64,000 nt of DNA from Rhynochetos jubatus (GCA_027574665.1 CM050690.1:35992357-36056356); one strand, 5' to 3'. Positions 37,341 to 51,392 are shown, numbered from the stretch's first letter. Numbers and translations are program-made. Notes: generated by a model from the sequence alone, not told the origin.

Positions 37341-40300
37341 AATGTGTTATCTTTGTAACCATATCTGACTACACACCTAACATTTTTCAAGAAGTAGAAG
37401 GAGAATGTAGCAGTACAGAAGGACGTGCACAGGACCTTGCCACATCAGAAAGCACTGCTACGCAGCTACCAAGTCCAAATATCTGATAATAGCAACCTCT
37501 GTGGCACAAGGAGAAGGAAACCCGGTCAGTGTTCCTTGGAAAGGATTGTAGACGTTACCCTGTTTTGAAGCAGCAAGCATCTCCTCTTGCTGTGGCACAT
37601 ACTGGCTATCATGATATTCTGTGGAAAGATAAGGTCCACAATAGCTGCTGTTTCTCCTCTCTTGTGTTGGCACATTATCATGTTGTGCTGGTGTCATTCC
37701 AGTAATTTGCATTGATTAGTAAAGTAGGGTTGCTATCAGCAGCCTGTAAATGCTGAACAAAAATGTCAATGTTTTGACTGGTATTTTTCCAATGGAGGAC
37801 TGAGTCTGCTCTTTGGAAATGTTTTTAGTAGATAACATTAGCACCCAGTCACATGTCTCCAGTTCTTCAAGGTTGTTTTGTGATTATTTTAGCTAGTTCC
37901 CTATTGCAATGGGTTGAACTACCTCACCCTTGCTCCACAAGATAAGTCAGTGTACTGCAAAACTGCATCCCATCACTGAAGTTTTTTCCTTGCAGAAAAG
38001 CTCCAAGGACTAGTTTCCACCAAACCACCCACTACATGGTTGATAACAATGAGGTTCTAAATGAGGTAGCGTGGACACTGGAAATTATGTAGCTGTGACC
38101 ACTAATTGCAAAGCAGATTCTGAACTTTGCTTCTTTACTGTATTTTCGCATGCTTCCTATTCCATTTTAAATCTTCTTTTCCACAGCTGCTATGAGCATA
38201 GACCCATGTATTTTTGTTTGGTCACACAAATCATTGTTTCTGCCCCTTAAAAGCTCACTTTTGATGACGTGAAAGAAAAACTTAAATATGCATTACCTAT
38301 TTTTAGTGTTCCTAATCATATCCTCAGTTCCTATAAAAATGGCATATAATCAGATAGGTGAAGCTAAAACCTAGGCACTTTGCAAAATACTCCAAAGCAG
38401 TTATTAAAAGATACTTTAAAAGAAGTGCTTACTTTTTTAGCCAACATTTTAAATATATTCTAGTAGCCAAAGACACAGCCCTAAATTTAAATTAGATGTG
38501 ATTTCTTTTTGGTAAAAAGAAAAATCAAAAGGAATAAAGCCCAATCTTGCTTATGTGATTGGTTCCCTTTAATAACCTTCAACACCTACAGATGTTGTAA
38601 CTGGAAACCTGGTACTTCATTTCCAAACTGCAGATTTCTTTCTTTTGGACTGAAAGGAGAGGTATTTTAGCAGTTAGCTGTAGCTGGACCTGAAAGCCCT
38701 TACTGCAATTACTAGACATAACACTAGCCCTCTCCCCAGTGACAAAAACCCCTCAGATATAAATATCCTTCTGATATCCATAGATAAAAGACTGGATTTA
38801 TAACAATGACAGAAATTACTGGGCCCAACTTACTTGCAACAAAATTATTAATAACTCCACTTGACTAAATCTTCTTTCTTAAATACCTCTGGCATATGAA
38901 TATTCAGAAGATTTAAGAAAAACATAAGTTTTAATTCATAACACAACAGACTGTTTGATCTAGACTGACAACAACACAATTTTGAATTAGAATATTTTTA
39001 ATGTAATGAAAAAAATTATTTGGTTAATTTTTTTCTAGCTTCACAGAAACATTCTCACTTCCCTTTAAAGTAAATGGTTTAGACATCAAGACAAACATTT
39101 TTCCAATCTGGAATTACAAGACTGGAAGAAGCAGGGTTTCATAATTGTGGCTGTTTTTACCCTGAAACTTGTGGGTGTTACTTGGCATGTTATAAAAAAA
39201 AAAAAAAAAGCCACCTCATGGTGCTTTTGTGGGACCGAACCAACACGACTATATACATGAAGTACCGCAGGAATTTCTGAATTTACTGGCTCTAGTGTTC
39301 TCTCATAAAACCAGAGGAATACACCACAGTGGAGGCTGCTGGATTCCTCTAACCACTGACTCTTTCATTCGATTGTACAGCAGCCAGAAAGCAAAATAGA
39401 GCTTTTGAGCATGTCCTGTTGTAATGCTTTGCAGCCTTGCAAGGCACCTCTTCCACCCACCCCCCAGTACCATCAGTGTGCAGCAGGAGTAATGCAAACA
39501 GGAAATGAGGGAAGGTGTGGAACAGAAAAAGTGTCACCTCAGAAAAAGCATCATGCATTCTAAAAACAGTATGTGAGAATTTCAAATTAACAGAGGAAAT
39601 AGAAACATATCACCATCCCATATGAACTCTAATATGTCATTCTGCACTATACTAAGATCACATTCTGGTAGTAAGTACAGCAGGCAGTCACTTTGCTCTT
39701 ACCTACCAGACCCAGTGTGAGCCACACATGAGATAGCTACGTGGTCTCACAGTTTACCCTTTGTATGTAGACGTGAAGTACGTCTATTCTCATGCTCTCC
39801 TTTAACCAGACTCAAGGATAAATATGAGTTCCCAGCCTGTTTTCTTCCTACATATAGTGCAAAACATCCTGTCAGCTTCCACCTAATAATCTAAAGGACC
39901 AAGCATATGTATCAGACAGAATATCCTTTACACAATCAAATAATTTTTATAAATTCTATTCTGCATACATTGGTCACAAATCTAGTGGCTTTCCATCTCC
40001 ACGATCATTAAATATCTTTTGATTAGCGCTGTATTTGCCTGTGTGAATACAGGAATGCGTGTGAGTGTGCACACGTGCACATATGGAGGGAGAGAAAAAG
40101 TTGAATAACACATTCTCATATTTAAAAACATGGATGTTAAATCCCATATGAATGGAGCATATTGCCTCAGAAAAGGACAGACTGGCTTGAAAGGAAAGTG
40201 CAACAATAAAACAAAATCGTCTAAAGCACAATTTTGAACCAGTTAATATGGCAGCATTTTTACAGCTGAGTTTGCATTTAACAAAATCATACTCTTTCCT

Positions 40301-40344
40301 GAAAAAGGAGGAATACACTTTGTCTGATTTTTGTATAAAACCTT

Positions 40345-40369
40345 GGGGGGGTGGGGGGGGGTGGGTGGG
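40345..40369. repeat. G-rich tract, G-quadruplex candidate
   Basis: GGGGGGG, T, GGGGGGGGG, T, GGG, T, GGG in 25 bp. Four G runs with single-base loops fit the quadruplex pattern. Confidence 0.75.
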
Positions 40370-43300
40370 AAAGAAACAGGAACTCTTACACTGAGGTTTC
40401 ATATCTTTTATTATGTGGTACAAAGTTAAGGTCTTTTGGACTCTTAATTACAGAATTACCTTAAGGAGCTTTTTTCTTAATCTATAAACAGATATTTATG
40501 ATTTCATTTAAATTATCCTCCAAGTACTGGTTTGGTGGTTGGAGCTACATTAATATGTCTATTTTCACAGATACACACATTTGAAAACAGATGCTCTAAA
40601 TGAAGGTGGTATTCCTTCAGGCAGGCTGTTTGCATTTATCAAAATCACTCTTATACTTCCAGTGTGTTTTAACACTTTTTCAGGTGCCAGTTGCAGTTTG
40701 CCATTTATACTGAGGAACAGAAGGTATAGAATGGTGAAAGCAGAAGACAACAGCATTCCCTGGCATCTGACGCTCTAACGGGGACATTTTTAAGCATTCT
40801 GTATTCATTCTGAATAATCTTTTGGAATGGGGATAGGGAGAAAAAAAAAAAAAAAAGAAAAAAAGTGAGGTTATCTTGGTTTGATTTTCAATTAACCACA
40901 GTATGGACTGAAAGTTTAACACCTCTGGATGAGGTTGTTTATTCCCAACCCTTCAGGTTCACTGAATGTCCTGCCTGGGAATTGAACAGATCAGTGGCTA
41001 CCTCATGCTGTTGTGTATGTATGGGTACATGCATGGGTATTGTCAATACATACGTAGGTACATATGCATAAATAACTTCCCGATTTAATGATGAGCATAT
41101 CTCTCAAAACAACCCAGAAACACAAAATTATACCCTGTATTGTGCAAGCTTTTTTATCATATCCATCACTTCTAGTACATATGACACTTGGTGCCCTAAA
41201 TAGTGTCTGTGACTCTCCTTTTATTAGCTGATGTAAGAGAAAGATGGGTATAACATCTATGTATTTTCACATTATTTTATCTATACAGGATGCTTATTAA
41301 AATTGTGCTTTTTCAGAAAATTTGGTACAGCATAGCATTCACTTTTTCATTCAAGCAACACTTTAAAAGTGATACATCTGATCCATGAGCAGGCCACTAA
41401 TAGTCACACACTAGGCAGAAAATAGAGTTCAGTCAGAGGCTTAAGGCAATACAGTGTATCTTCTATAAAAGAATAATCTTTCTAACTTGGGCCAGATGCT
41501 ACTAATCTAGCTTTTTTGTAATAGTCTTCCACTCATTAAGAAAATATCTAACTAGGCCCAAGACTTCATGTATCGGTTTCTCAAACATTTCAGTGAAGAA
41601 AATAATAATCCAGCAAAGCAAATATCTAAAGTAGCACTTAAAAATAAATTAAACTTTGTTTTCCACTCTCTCATGCTTTTCAAGTACTTATTATTGAGAT
41701 AAATGTGTTCTTTGCTTTTACTGGAGATTTACTGTAGTGTTTCAACTTCTTGCAATGATGTAACAATGTTCCAGGGGACTGCCAACATAATCAGCTGATT
41801 GATTCGAAGATTTCTATTTTTAAAGTCCCATTAGAAGTAAAAAAAGTTGTGAAATAAAAAAAAAAGGCTAAACAAAAACAACACAACAACACAAGAGAAG
41901 TGATAGAAGGCTATCTAGAGACAGTTATATTTTTTCCTGAGCCCAACAGCTGCTGATAAAATATTTTCTAGTACTGTACTCCAGACAAAATATATTCTAG
42001 CACTTCTCTGTGCAAGTAACAAGTCATAGATGTCCTTTGTAGGCAAAAGAAGACAGCATTCATGCAGGGCAGCACAATTATGAAAGACCTTAAAATAAGA
42101 AAGAGTGGACAAAGCAGTACAAATACTCCCTACAGTAAAATTCTGCAAACTACACCCAGCAACACTTCTGCTGTTGCACAGGTTTCTTGAGAAAAAAGCT
42201 ATGCTTCACAATTAGGATAAGATAGGTGATTCTGGATGGTTGCTTTGATCTCTCCTTACATTTCCCAAGCATGAAAACTCTCAGTATACCTTAAGACATT
42301 CAGTGTATTTTACTACACCTCAGGTACCTGGGATGAAATCCTACACCAGCTGATGTGAATGGGACCTGTTGAATACACAGCACAAGGTACCTACACGGTT
42401 AGTATTCCTATAGTTAGCCTGTACCTCATGCTTTGAAATTTTGTCTTGCTTTGTAACCCAGGGGACAACACCACCTTGGTTTATGATACTAAGCAAGGTA
42501 GGATCATGTGTGGGAGAAAAGGAGGCAAGGTTTACGGCTGTGTTGCAACTGGACAACGACACTCAAGGAAAACCGTTACAAGACAACCATCCCAGTGCTA
42601 TACCCCTTCTTCCATACATGACCTGTTTCCCTCTTAGGACCTTCTGTGAGGTGTCACACAGCTTGGGATAGAAGTAAGTTGGGAAATATGCTTCACATTC
42701 CTATTGTTTTCAAACACAGGGGCAAAATATGCCAGGCTTTGTTGAGCAATTTGCTTGTGGGAGTTTTGCTCAATTGAGGATTCAGAAGTTGTCTTGTGGT
42801 TTGGCTGCCTAGTTTGGAGACAACCAACCAATATTCAAAAATTATTTAAAAACATGTGTGACCTTGTCTGCACCATCTGGCCGGTTCAGCAGGAGTCCTA
42901 TGGGAACCACTTAAGGAAAATGGGTTTAGAACACAGCCTTTTCTCTTTCCATAGTTTCTCAGCCTGTGACAGACCTAGAGTTGAACAATGACCTGTGATT
43001 TGTTTGTTCTCCCCACGTTTATTTGCACTGTTTTTCTTTGGAGTTGATAGTATAAGAAAAGAAGCTGTACAATCCCCTAATTTGAACTAGAATATGTGAT
43101 TTCAAAATAAAAGTTTCTAATTAAATAGCAAATTGTGATAGATGTTCAGGAGTGTGTCGACATTCAGACATACCACAGTTTATAAGGAACACAGGAAAAA
43201 TCAAGCTCCTAAGAAAAGCATGTAAATAAAACCAAAATGGACAAAGTTTTACTAGTTTAAATAAATGAGTGCAATACCTCTGCACTTTTAGGGAAGTTGA

Positions 43301-46300
43301 ACTGAAGTAATTGCCCTTCATTGCAAGTAGTACATTTCTCTTGAAAACTAAATGCCATCTTCTGAACTGTTCTGCAAGATTGCAGAGTTTTCCATGCAAA
43401 ACGTGTGTAGAAAATATCTTCAAAAAATACCCACCTCTTTAATTTCTTAGACAAATATTCCCCAGACTTGTTGAGGTAAAAGTAAAATGGGGGGTGGGGG
43501 TGAGAAATAACAACAACAAAAAGTAAAGCATTGTTGGTATGTTATGATGCAATAGAGTGTTTTCAGGAAAGGTGCCTGACTTCATAGGACAACATTAATA
43601 ATGGTCTACACAACCGGTGGCTTTCTACAAATCCCCAAATAACGTTCTTGTCTTTCAAGGACATCCCACTTGCAGATGTGAAGAGCACTGGCAAAAGTGC
43701 TCTTGTACTGAACCACTTTCAGAAGACTAATCATATATCTCTTTCATTTAAGTGAAAGACCTTAATTCAAAAGCTAAATAGTGACACTTAAATGTTATCT
43801 ATCCATATGGGCAATATGAGGACATTTAATCCAATGTATAATTATCCTAAATGGTGTATATCCACATCTGTATGCCTTGAGTTACTTACTCCCTGCTTTT
43901 TACGGTTTGCATTTCTGAGATTTGCAAACTATTTTACTGCAAAATTAATGAAGTTATAATGATTTCACTTACGTGAATCAGTCTGATCCCAAAGTACAAT
44001 CGACTGACAGTTTTAGGGCACAAACATTGTCCTGAGCTATGCTCTGGGTCATGGAACATCAAGATTTTCTCCTGCATGGTTGCTACTTAACTCAGACAGT
44101 AAAGCTAGAGCAGAAAGTGTGAGAGGCTGGATGGCAAATATTTTACTACCAACTGTTGAATTTGTAATGGTACATTATGGATATGTGCATACTTTTCATT
44201 GCTTTTAAGCTCAGGTGGATAGATAGATGGCAAATCACTCCTGTGCAAACCACAAGAAAAAGAATGCAGCTATCCCCTCCTCATCCACACAACGCAGCTT
44301 ACAACATCCCATCTATACTGTACCCATTAGGCCTCTCTTTTCACAGTCCTTTTGGTGTCTTTGGCTGTACTCTCCTCAACAACCAGTATTAATCTTAACT
44401 CTTCATCATGCTTTCTAACTCCTAAATATTCATACATTTGGATTACTGGTGCATGGTTACTCTACTGTCTGTGTAATCATATCATGTGGTTTCCTGTGGT
44501 AGAAGGTCTATTGGCTTTTTAGAGGCAGTAAGATGTAAGTGGAATTCCATGTGGTGGATCTATTTTTCCTCTTCTTTACAGCAATTTCATACTAGGTGAT
44601 GCCACTGGTTACCAGCATACCAGTGTATCAGAAAAGATCAGTAGTTGCAATTAATGTCTTTTTGATGGGATTCTTCATTTCAGCATTCACTTGAAGGCTG
44701 AGTAAGATGATCCTCATTAGTGATAGTTCTACATGTGTGTCAAACTATGGAATTTATGATTTCATATTTTGGAGGATGGATATGCTCTATTAATAGTCAC
44801 AGTTGTAATTATTTGTTAGCTCTTCAGGATACAAACTGAGACACCTGCATTGAAAGTAGTGGAACGGCAGTAAGTTCAGAGTGAGAAGAAACGAAGAGAA
44901 GAGGATGTTGTTGGTTGTCTGAGATATTTAATGATTTTCTTTTTATACTGTGAGCAACTGTAACTGTTTACAATCTTGCCCAAAGTTCAATGATGCTTTT
45001 GTAAGGAAATTCTACTTCTGTTAAGAATTGTATTATGTTGGTACTGCAATAGTCCCTCCCTGTGCAATTCCTTTCCCTCTTCCCAGTTCTCCCCATCACT
45101 ATCTCTGTCCAGCAACTCCTTTCTCTTAATCTCTCCACTTCCAATTGGATCCAAACACATATTGGTAAATCCATTCCCTCAGGAATATGGGAGCCCAGAG
45201 CTTTTATGGCATGGGGAAACTCGGAAGCAGACATAGTGCCTCTGTGCCACCAGTGCTGGAAGAGCATCTCTGCAGATGTTGCAGCCATAACATGCCAGCG
45301 CATTACAGTGCCCACATTATGAAGAGACAGCAGGACAGCACAATCTGCTCTCATCTAGACTCCACCAGACTGAAATTTGAGGTCTGGAGTAGAAGGTTGG
45401 TATGAGAGCAGCTCATATGTGGTTTATAGCCTCAGTGTAGGCAAGAGCTCAAACTCTGAAGAACTGGAAGGCAGAAGTGTTAGAGAAACAGCTGCCAAAC
45501 TGCAGTCAACTTCCAGTTGAACCTAATTGCTATTGGCTGTCAGAGAGCCATGATTATTTCACACAATATTTCTGTATCACATCTGTACTTCAAAGATTAT
45601 TCAAGGCCGTTGTTTTCATATAGAGAACAGATATTAGGATAATAATATAGGGTAATAGCACAGGGCTTCATATACATTTGCAGCAGCAAGGAGTTGTTGA
45701 TCCTATCCCTGGAATGTCAGTGCACTTGGAGCCATCTCTGCCTCTCAGATAATCCCTTTCTTTCTAAGGTTAAACTTCTTTCACTCATTTCAACAAATGT
45801 GGAAGGAACATTTCCACAAGATCACTTCTCTCAATTCTACTTCCCCTGTAGTTTTAAGTCTAAGGATCTTTGGTCACCTGTAGACTCTTTCTAAGATATT
45901 AAAAAAATCTACTATTCATGTCAAGAGACAACATTTGGGAACCAAAGCAGGCTGGAAAAGTTCTAGGATTTTGCAAGTCAGGGAAAAAGTGCACCACAAC
46001 TAGTCTGCTGATGTGAAATGGTTAACTATACTTCTGTGACAAGCTTCTCTTTTAGGTAACTCCCAGAAAAGGGGATAAACCCCAGACTGCTATGCTTTCT
46101 ATCCTCATTGGTAAAAACACATGTGTTTTGCATGTGTATGTCACACACAACTGGCAGCATTCTGTATGCGTGGCCCTGATCTGGTGAAAACTGACACAGC
46201 GATACCCTTTTCCATGCAAATATTTTTATTGACTTCAAAAGGACTATTTCCAGGACTAAACTTAGTCATATGTGTGACGACAGGATCAGGTAGCTGGTAT

Positions 46301-46910
46301 GAGCATGTGTCCCCGTTTACCGCACAAAAGAGACACACATTGCTCCTTTTGCTGTCATCTCCTGTGGTGGAGACCTCATTCTGTAACACTCTGAGGTGTG
46401 ATAGACTGGCAGGTGGTCTTTATTAGAAAGGTCATTGACATTGTCAAGCATCTTTTGAAAGGTGACATAACACCTAGAAGGTTATCAGGCCAGAGCCATG
46501 AAGTCTACAACAAATTCTCCAACAATATTGTAAACAGGTAATATCTCTGACCCCTTTTAGACTGAACAAAACACAAGAGATCAAAGTTCTTCTGTGCCTT
46601 TCACCCCTCCATCATCCATGTATACACTTCCCCTAAGCTTTGTCTTGAAGTACCCTGCAGAAGTAGTGAAGTTGTGAAAGAGCTACTTTAATTATAAGTA
46701 CCACAGTAATGAATTCAAGTACACTCATTTATCATAAAGGGCTTCCCCATCTGTCTCTAAAGTATGCTCAAAAATGCTGTCTATTTGATAACATGAAAGT
46801 TGAGAATTTAACACGTTTTCGTTTTAAACACTCCATTTTGGTTAGCTTTCCGTAGGACTGTACAATTGCATTTTGACTGAAAGGGCAGATTGGGAGGCGT
46901 GGGGGGTGGG

Positions 46911-46944
46911 TGTGCGTGTGCGCGTGCACACGTGCGTGTGTGTG
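46911..46944. repeat. alternating purine-pyrimidine TG/CG tract
   Basis: TGTGCGTGTGCGCGTGCACA followed by CGTGCGTGTGTGTG is 34 bp of strict alternation including CGCG and GCGC, preceded by a G-rich stretch. It is a Z-DNA-type sequence. Confidence 0.85.
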
Positions 46945-47089
46945 GTCTCTTCCTAATTTATTTGCACTTCAACCCATTGGGATCAAGCTGCAATCCCTGT
47001 AGGCAAAAGAAGATTAGGGAAAGCGACTGACTTGTTTTTTTCCCAGACACAGAAGGGAAAGCGACTTCTCAAGTACCGCAAGTTTTTCT

Positions 47090-47230
47090 GGCCACTGTAC
47101 AAATTGTTCCTGAGTATGGAGAGTTTCCAAAAGACCTAATTAGCAACTCGCTGCAAACATTTCTTTGCATTAGCTAATGATCCGGCTACACTTGTAAGCA
47201 AACAGTACCAACATATCTAATCAATGCAGA
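47090..47230. promoter_or_regulatory. candidate conserved regulatory block
   Basis: CTAATTAGC (perfect homeodomain palindrome), then GCATTAGCTAATGATCC, TGTAAGCAAACA (forkhead-like) and TCTAATC within about 120 bp of unique sequence. Called from motif density. It lies about 4 kb upstream of the CpG island. Confidence 0.3.
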
Positions 47231-49364
47231 AAAACCAACAGAATGCCTATTAAACATCTGGATGTAATTTTCTAGTTAGACTTAGAACAAAATGAAAACA
47301 TATGCAGGTTTCTTTGATCTATGCCTCAACAAAGAAATTGTCGATAAAAAAACACACTGGCCAGTCAATGTGTCATTTTCATAAAGCCTGGTCATTTCTC
47401 TTCAAATGTTCCCAGTTTAATTTTGTTGGTTTCCTGCAATCTCTAATTTTACCATATTGTGTGAAACCACAAGGGATTCTTTGCATCTGATTTTATTTGA
47501 GGTTTTACTGCTGCACGATCTGCTACCGACTTTTTTTTTTTTTAATTCAACTCAGGGAATTTTTAAGGGTGAAGGAATGGGGGAAGGGAATACAGACATG
47601 ATGGTAAAATGACCTAGTGTAACTTTTTGAACATTCTTGCCTACAAGGAAAGCTACTAATTAAAAAGAAGTCAAATTACAAAGAGGGTATGCAATGGCTA
47701 TTAGCCAAAAGATAGAGAATAATTAGAAATTTAATTGCTTTACCCTGCTCACATAATTTGCACTTCATAAATAAAGAAATATTTTTAAAGTGATATTGTT
47801 TTGCATGCCCTCCTAATAATTATTATTCTTGCAGCTATATAGGTAGTCATTACTATACCACATGCACTGTATGATGCAGGTACTGTTTTTTTCTCTGGTC
47901 CACCTGTGCTGTCCTGTCAATAAAAAAAGCCCCAAACACAAAAAACCACACAAAAATAGAACAACCCCCTGCCCCATGCACATAAACATAATTTTTAGAA
48001 GTAATCTCTGTTTCTCTTTCAGCTGAAAATCCAATGATTTGTCAATCTAAAACTTTTAAACATAGAATCTATTGAATTCTATAATTGCTTCCTTCACTGA
48101 TATGCTCTCACGACATAGGCAGTAGAACAGTGGGATAAATCACAGATTTGCTAAACTGTTTCCCGCCCACCTGCAGCAAACTCCTAGTGATTAACATCAT
48201 CAACATTTTTATTGTATGTGCCAGTTTGTGGGAAGTTAAAAAATATTGCTTGTAAATAGTGCTGTTAACAGTAAAGGAAAAAAAAAAAATAACCAGTATG
48301 ATAAACAGACCATCATACAGTACGTCATTTCCCTAAAGCACAGATGCTACGTCTGAAACCCTTTCAGTATATTCGAACTACATTTGGGATCCAATACTGC
48401 TTTTTTCTGCTTAAAGCTCCAACTGTTTCCTGTGTGAGGTTCTCAGTATATAATGTCAATGCAGGATTAGGCCCTTTGCTGTACGAGGTAGGAACATTAA
48501 ATTAAAATGGTTACAGTGAAAACCAATAGATTTCAAACAGCGGGGTTGAATGGATGATTAAACAGAATGGTTGGAGGGATTGATGGTGAAGGCTATATTT
48601 TTAATGTATTTTCAAAACACAACACCAAGTTTAAACACAATTATTTTTAGTCCAATTTGAGAATTGTTTAGAGTACATACTGTGTTGTGGCATAATGATC
48701 TGGTATAAAATACTACCTTCAGGAGAACAGAGCTCTTTATAACATGCTTAGCTATATTTTGGCCTAACTTTCAGTGGTGTAAATAGTGAATATTGCCATG
48801 GAATGAAGATGTTCAGTTTTCTGTGATTAATCCAGATTTATACCCATCTAACACAAAGGAATTTTTTATAATCAGTCAATGGCAATGCCTTATAAATTAG
48901 TTAAATATCAGATCATGTTGGTTATTGCTCATACAATGTAATGTCAGTGCACCTCATCTGAAAAAAAATCAGCACATTTGATTTTACTACTGCTTTTACA
49001 GATCTTCTGTCTCAATTACAATGGAGAAGATCCAAAATGTCCTTAAGTGTCTGATTCCCAAATCGAAGTAGGTTAAAAGCACTTGTTTAAAAAACCCAAG
49101 AAAATAGAGCTTTTCTGTTTCTGTTAAAACATGCCTCGGACATTTTGATGATGACAAATAAAGGTTACAAGGCATTTCAACTTTCATGTAGGCCAGCAAT
49201 TAAAAAAGCGCTTTTGTTTATGTTCCAAAACACAGTGTTGTTTTAATGTCATATCTGTTAATATCTCATTAACAACTTGCGCCAGCAGGTTAAGCAAAGT
49301 ACAACCAAAGCTAGGTAAGTGTTACGTTATTACAGACTCCATAGCTACTAGGTACACACACAAA

Positions 49365-49545
49365 GTCTGTAATAATAGCTTGCATTTTTATGGCATCTTT
49401 CATCTGAAGATCTAAGTACTTTATAAGCATTAATTAATTAAGCTTTCAAATGCCATGAACAGAGCAGTGAGTTGGCTTGTCCAGTACTACAAGGGAAGAG
49501 CTGGGAACAGAATGTAAGATTTTTAGCTTTACTTACGCATGCGTA
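49365..49545 (+). repeat. ancient amniote SINE/MIR-like remnant
   Basis: The series TTATGGCATCTTTCATCTGAAGATC, AAGTACTTTATAAGCATTAATTAA, GAGTTGGCTTGTCCAGTACTACAAGG, GAGCTGGGAACAGAAT follows the order of a widespread old amniote dispersed repeat (GCGCTTTTCATC..AGATCTCAAAGCGCTTTACAAA..GTGACTTGCCCAAGGTCAC..GAGCTGGGAATAGAAC). It is highly diverged. I cannot assign the exact family. Confidence 0.55.
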
Positions 49546-50589
49546 ATACCAGAAAGTTTACATTCCCGGCCTGGGAATCACCATCTATCAAAGTTCACTA
49601 TCAAGAGTATTTTGCCTCATCTCCTAAAAACATTTAAAGTCTTCACATTTATTTATGCATTAACAAAGATGTATGCATATATATGATACATATAAATATG
49701 AACACACACACACACATATATATGTATAGGGACAGAACCCGTAGGTACAGACACTAGTACACGTACATATATACATGCACACAGACACATGCAGTGACAT
49801 ATACGCATCTGGTTTCAGTATCAAAACTCTGTTGTCCCAGAATGAGGTCCAAACGTCACTGCTGAAGACTGAGGGAGTTTAGTTTTCTTTTCCTATGGTA
49901 GTTTCTATGTAAAACTGAGAATAAGGTATTATGGAAGTTAGCACTCTGAAAAGTGTACCTTGATACTGCAGCGTATCAAATTTCGTATCAAATTTTAAAC
50001 ATAGACTGCTCTTCAGGATACAAGTTGAAAGGTGATACAATTCTAAACAAGTCTACCTAGTAAATATTAGTGGTGGATTTTAAGAAAACGCAAATGATGA
50101 AGTTACCCGTACTCTGTTGAGATGATGCGATACATTTTATGCCTCTTTTTGGGTAGCACACAGGTATACTAACAGCATAAATATGTCTTTAGGCATTAAG
50201 TTTGAAGGTACCAGTATTTCACTCTTTACTGTGTAATTCTGCCGTGAAGAAGGTGTTCGTTAGTAAAGGGTATGTTTTGAAGTTTACTTCCCACTGCAAC
50301 CTGTCCCACCATTTGTCATCTCAGCAGTCACACACGGAGCCTGTGGAAGGCGTCTGACCCCCATCTACCCCAAGCGGGCCTATAAACCATTTACAACATC
50401 AAAGTTCTTGACAGCTTCCCTCTAGCAGACCTCTCTTATAAAAAAGCCAATTTCCCCCAAAGGACAACTTCGGTCTGATCCAGAGGATCACTCTGGCCAA
50501 CATTCCCGTTGGGGTATTTGAGCGATGTGAAGAAGCAGGAGCTTTGACCCTTCTTTATGGTTATTTTGTGCGTCGCTGAGAGCACTGCC
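49546..50589. other. proximal upstream region of TLE1, no gene seen
   Basis: Unique sequence with an (AC)n/(AT)n tract at 49,702-49,728 and a perfect 12-bp tandem duplication of CGTATCAAATTT at 49,972-49,995. GC content rises sharply from about 50,560 into the CpG island. Confidence 0.55.
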
Positions 50590-50933
50590 GGCAGTGCGGC
50601 CTGGCCTGGCACAAGCTCTAACAACGTGCCCCGCGCCAGCAGCCCAGGTCACAGCGCGCGGGCAAAACAAGCCACGCGTGGGGAAGCAGAGCGCGCTTCA
50701 GCCCCGCCCCCCCCCCCGCCCCCCCTCCCACGCCCCGCCTCGCTCCGCTGCAGAGACCCCGACCCAGGCGGAGGGTGCGCGCAGGCGCCGCGCGCAGCGC
50801 TCGCGGGCAGCCCCGCCCCTCCACGCCCGCCCGCCCGCGAGCCCCACGTTACTTTGATTGACAGGTACTCTCCACTCTCCTTCCCACCGACCTTCCCCTC
50901 CTCCCCGCCGCTCAGCGGACTCCGCGCCCTCCT

Positions 50934-51122
50934 ATTGGCCGGCTCGGAGCGCTCCTGCCGCTCCGCCAGAAACGGTTCCCAGCGAAAGGCTGAGAGGAGG
51001 CTGCACTCGGGCTCTCGCCATTGGCTCGCGGCCCGGCCCCACGTTGGTGCCGGAGCCGGTGATTGGGCGGCGGTGGCGGCGGCCCACCCCTCTCCACCTC
51101 CCCCCGGCAGCGTGGGCGGGGC
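50934..51122 (+). promoter_or_regulatory. TLE1: core promoter cluster: three inverted CCAAT boxes and a GC box
   Basis: ATTGG (inverted CCAAT, NF-Y type) occurs at 50,934-50,938, 51,020-51,024 and 51,062-51,066. A consensus Sp1 GC box GGGCGGGGC follows at 51,114-51,122. Known CCAAT boxes usually lie 60-100 bp upstream of the start site, so transcription may begin around 51,130-51,200. The start position is inferred, and CpG-island promoters often use many start sites. Confidence 0.55.
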
Positions 51123-51392
51123 CGGGCGGCTGGTTAGCTGGCGGAGTGTGAAACCGCGTGCTAATGTAAGCGGCGCGGGCGAGCACGGTGTGTCCCGCTC
51201 GGCCACGGCCGCGCACCCTTCCCGCCGAGCGCCTCCCACGGGGCCGCCCGGGCTTCCCCTTTCCCTCGGCCGGCGCGGAGGGGAAAGGAGGCCGGTGGCG
51301 TTTCCGGCGGCTCGGAGACGGAATTTTCAGCCGGGGAGAACTTTATCTCCGGGTCGGCGAGGAGCGGTGGGGCAGCGCGAAGGAGGGGGAGG

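Larger units (their letters stand above)
31763..49364. other. intergenic, no exons seen
   Basis: About 17.6 kb of AT-rich sequence without a supportable gene or a recognisable large transposon. Simple repeats lie at 35,518-35,592, 37,288-37,340, 40,345-40,369 and 46,911-46,944. Possible regulatory blocks lie near 47,090-47,230 and 49,190-49,330. All reading frames are short and show no family features. Confidence 0.5.

Noticed and set aside
49972-49995. Perfect 12-bp tandem duplication CGTATCAAATTT x2
   Set aside because: Real, but an ordinary small slippage event in non-coding DNA with no further context.
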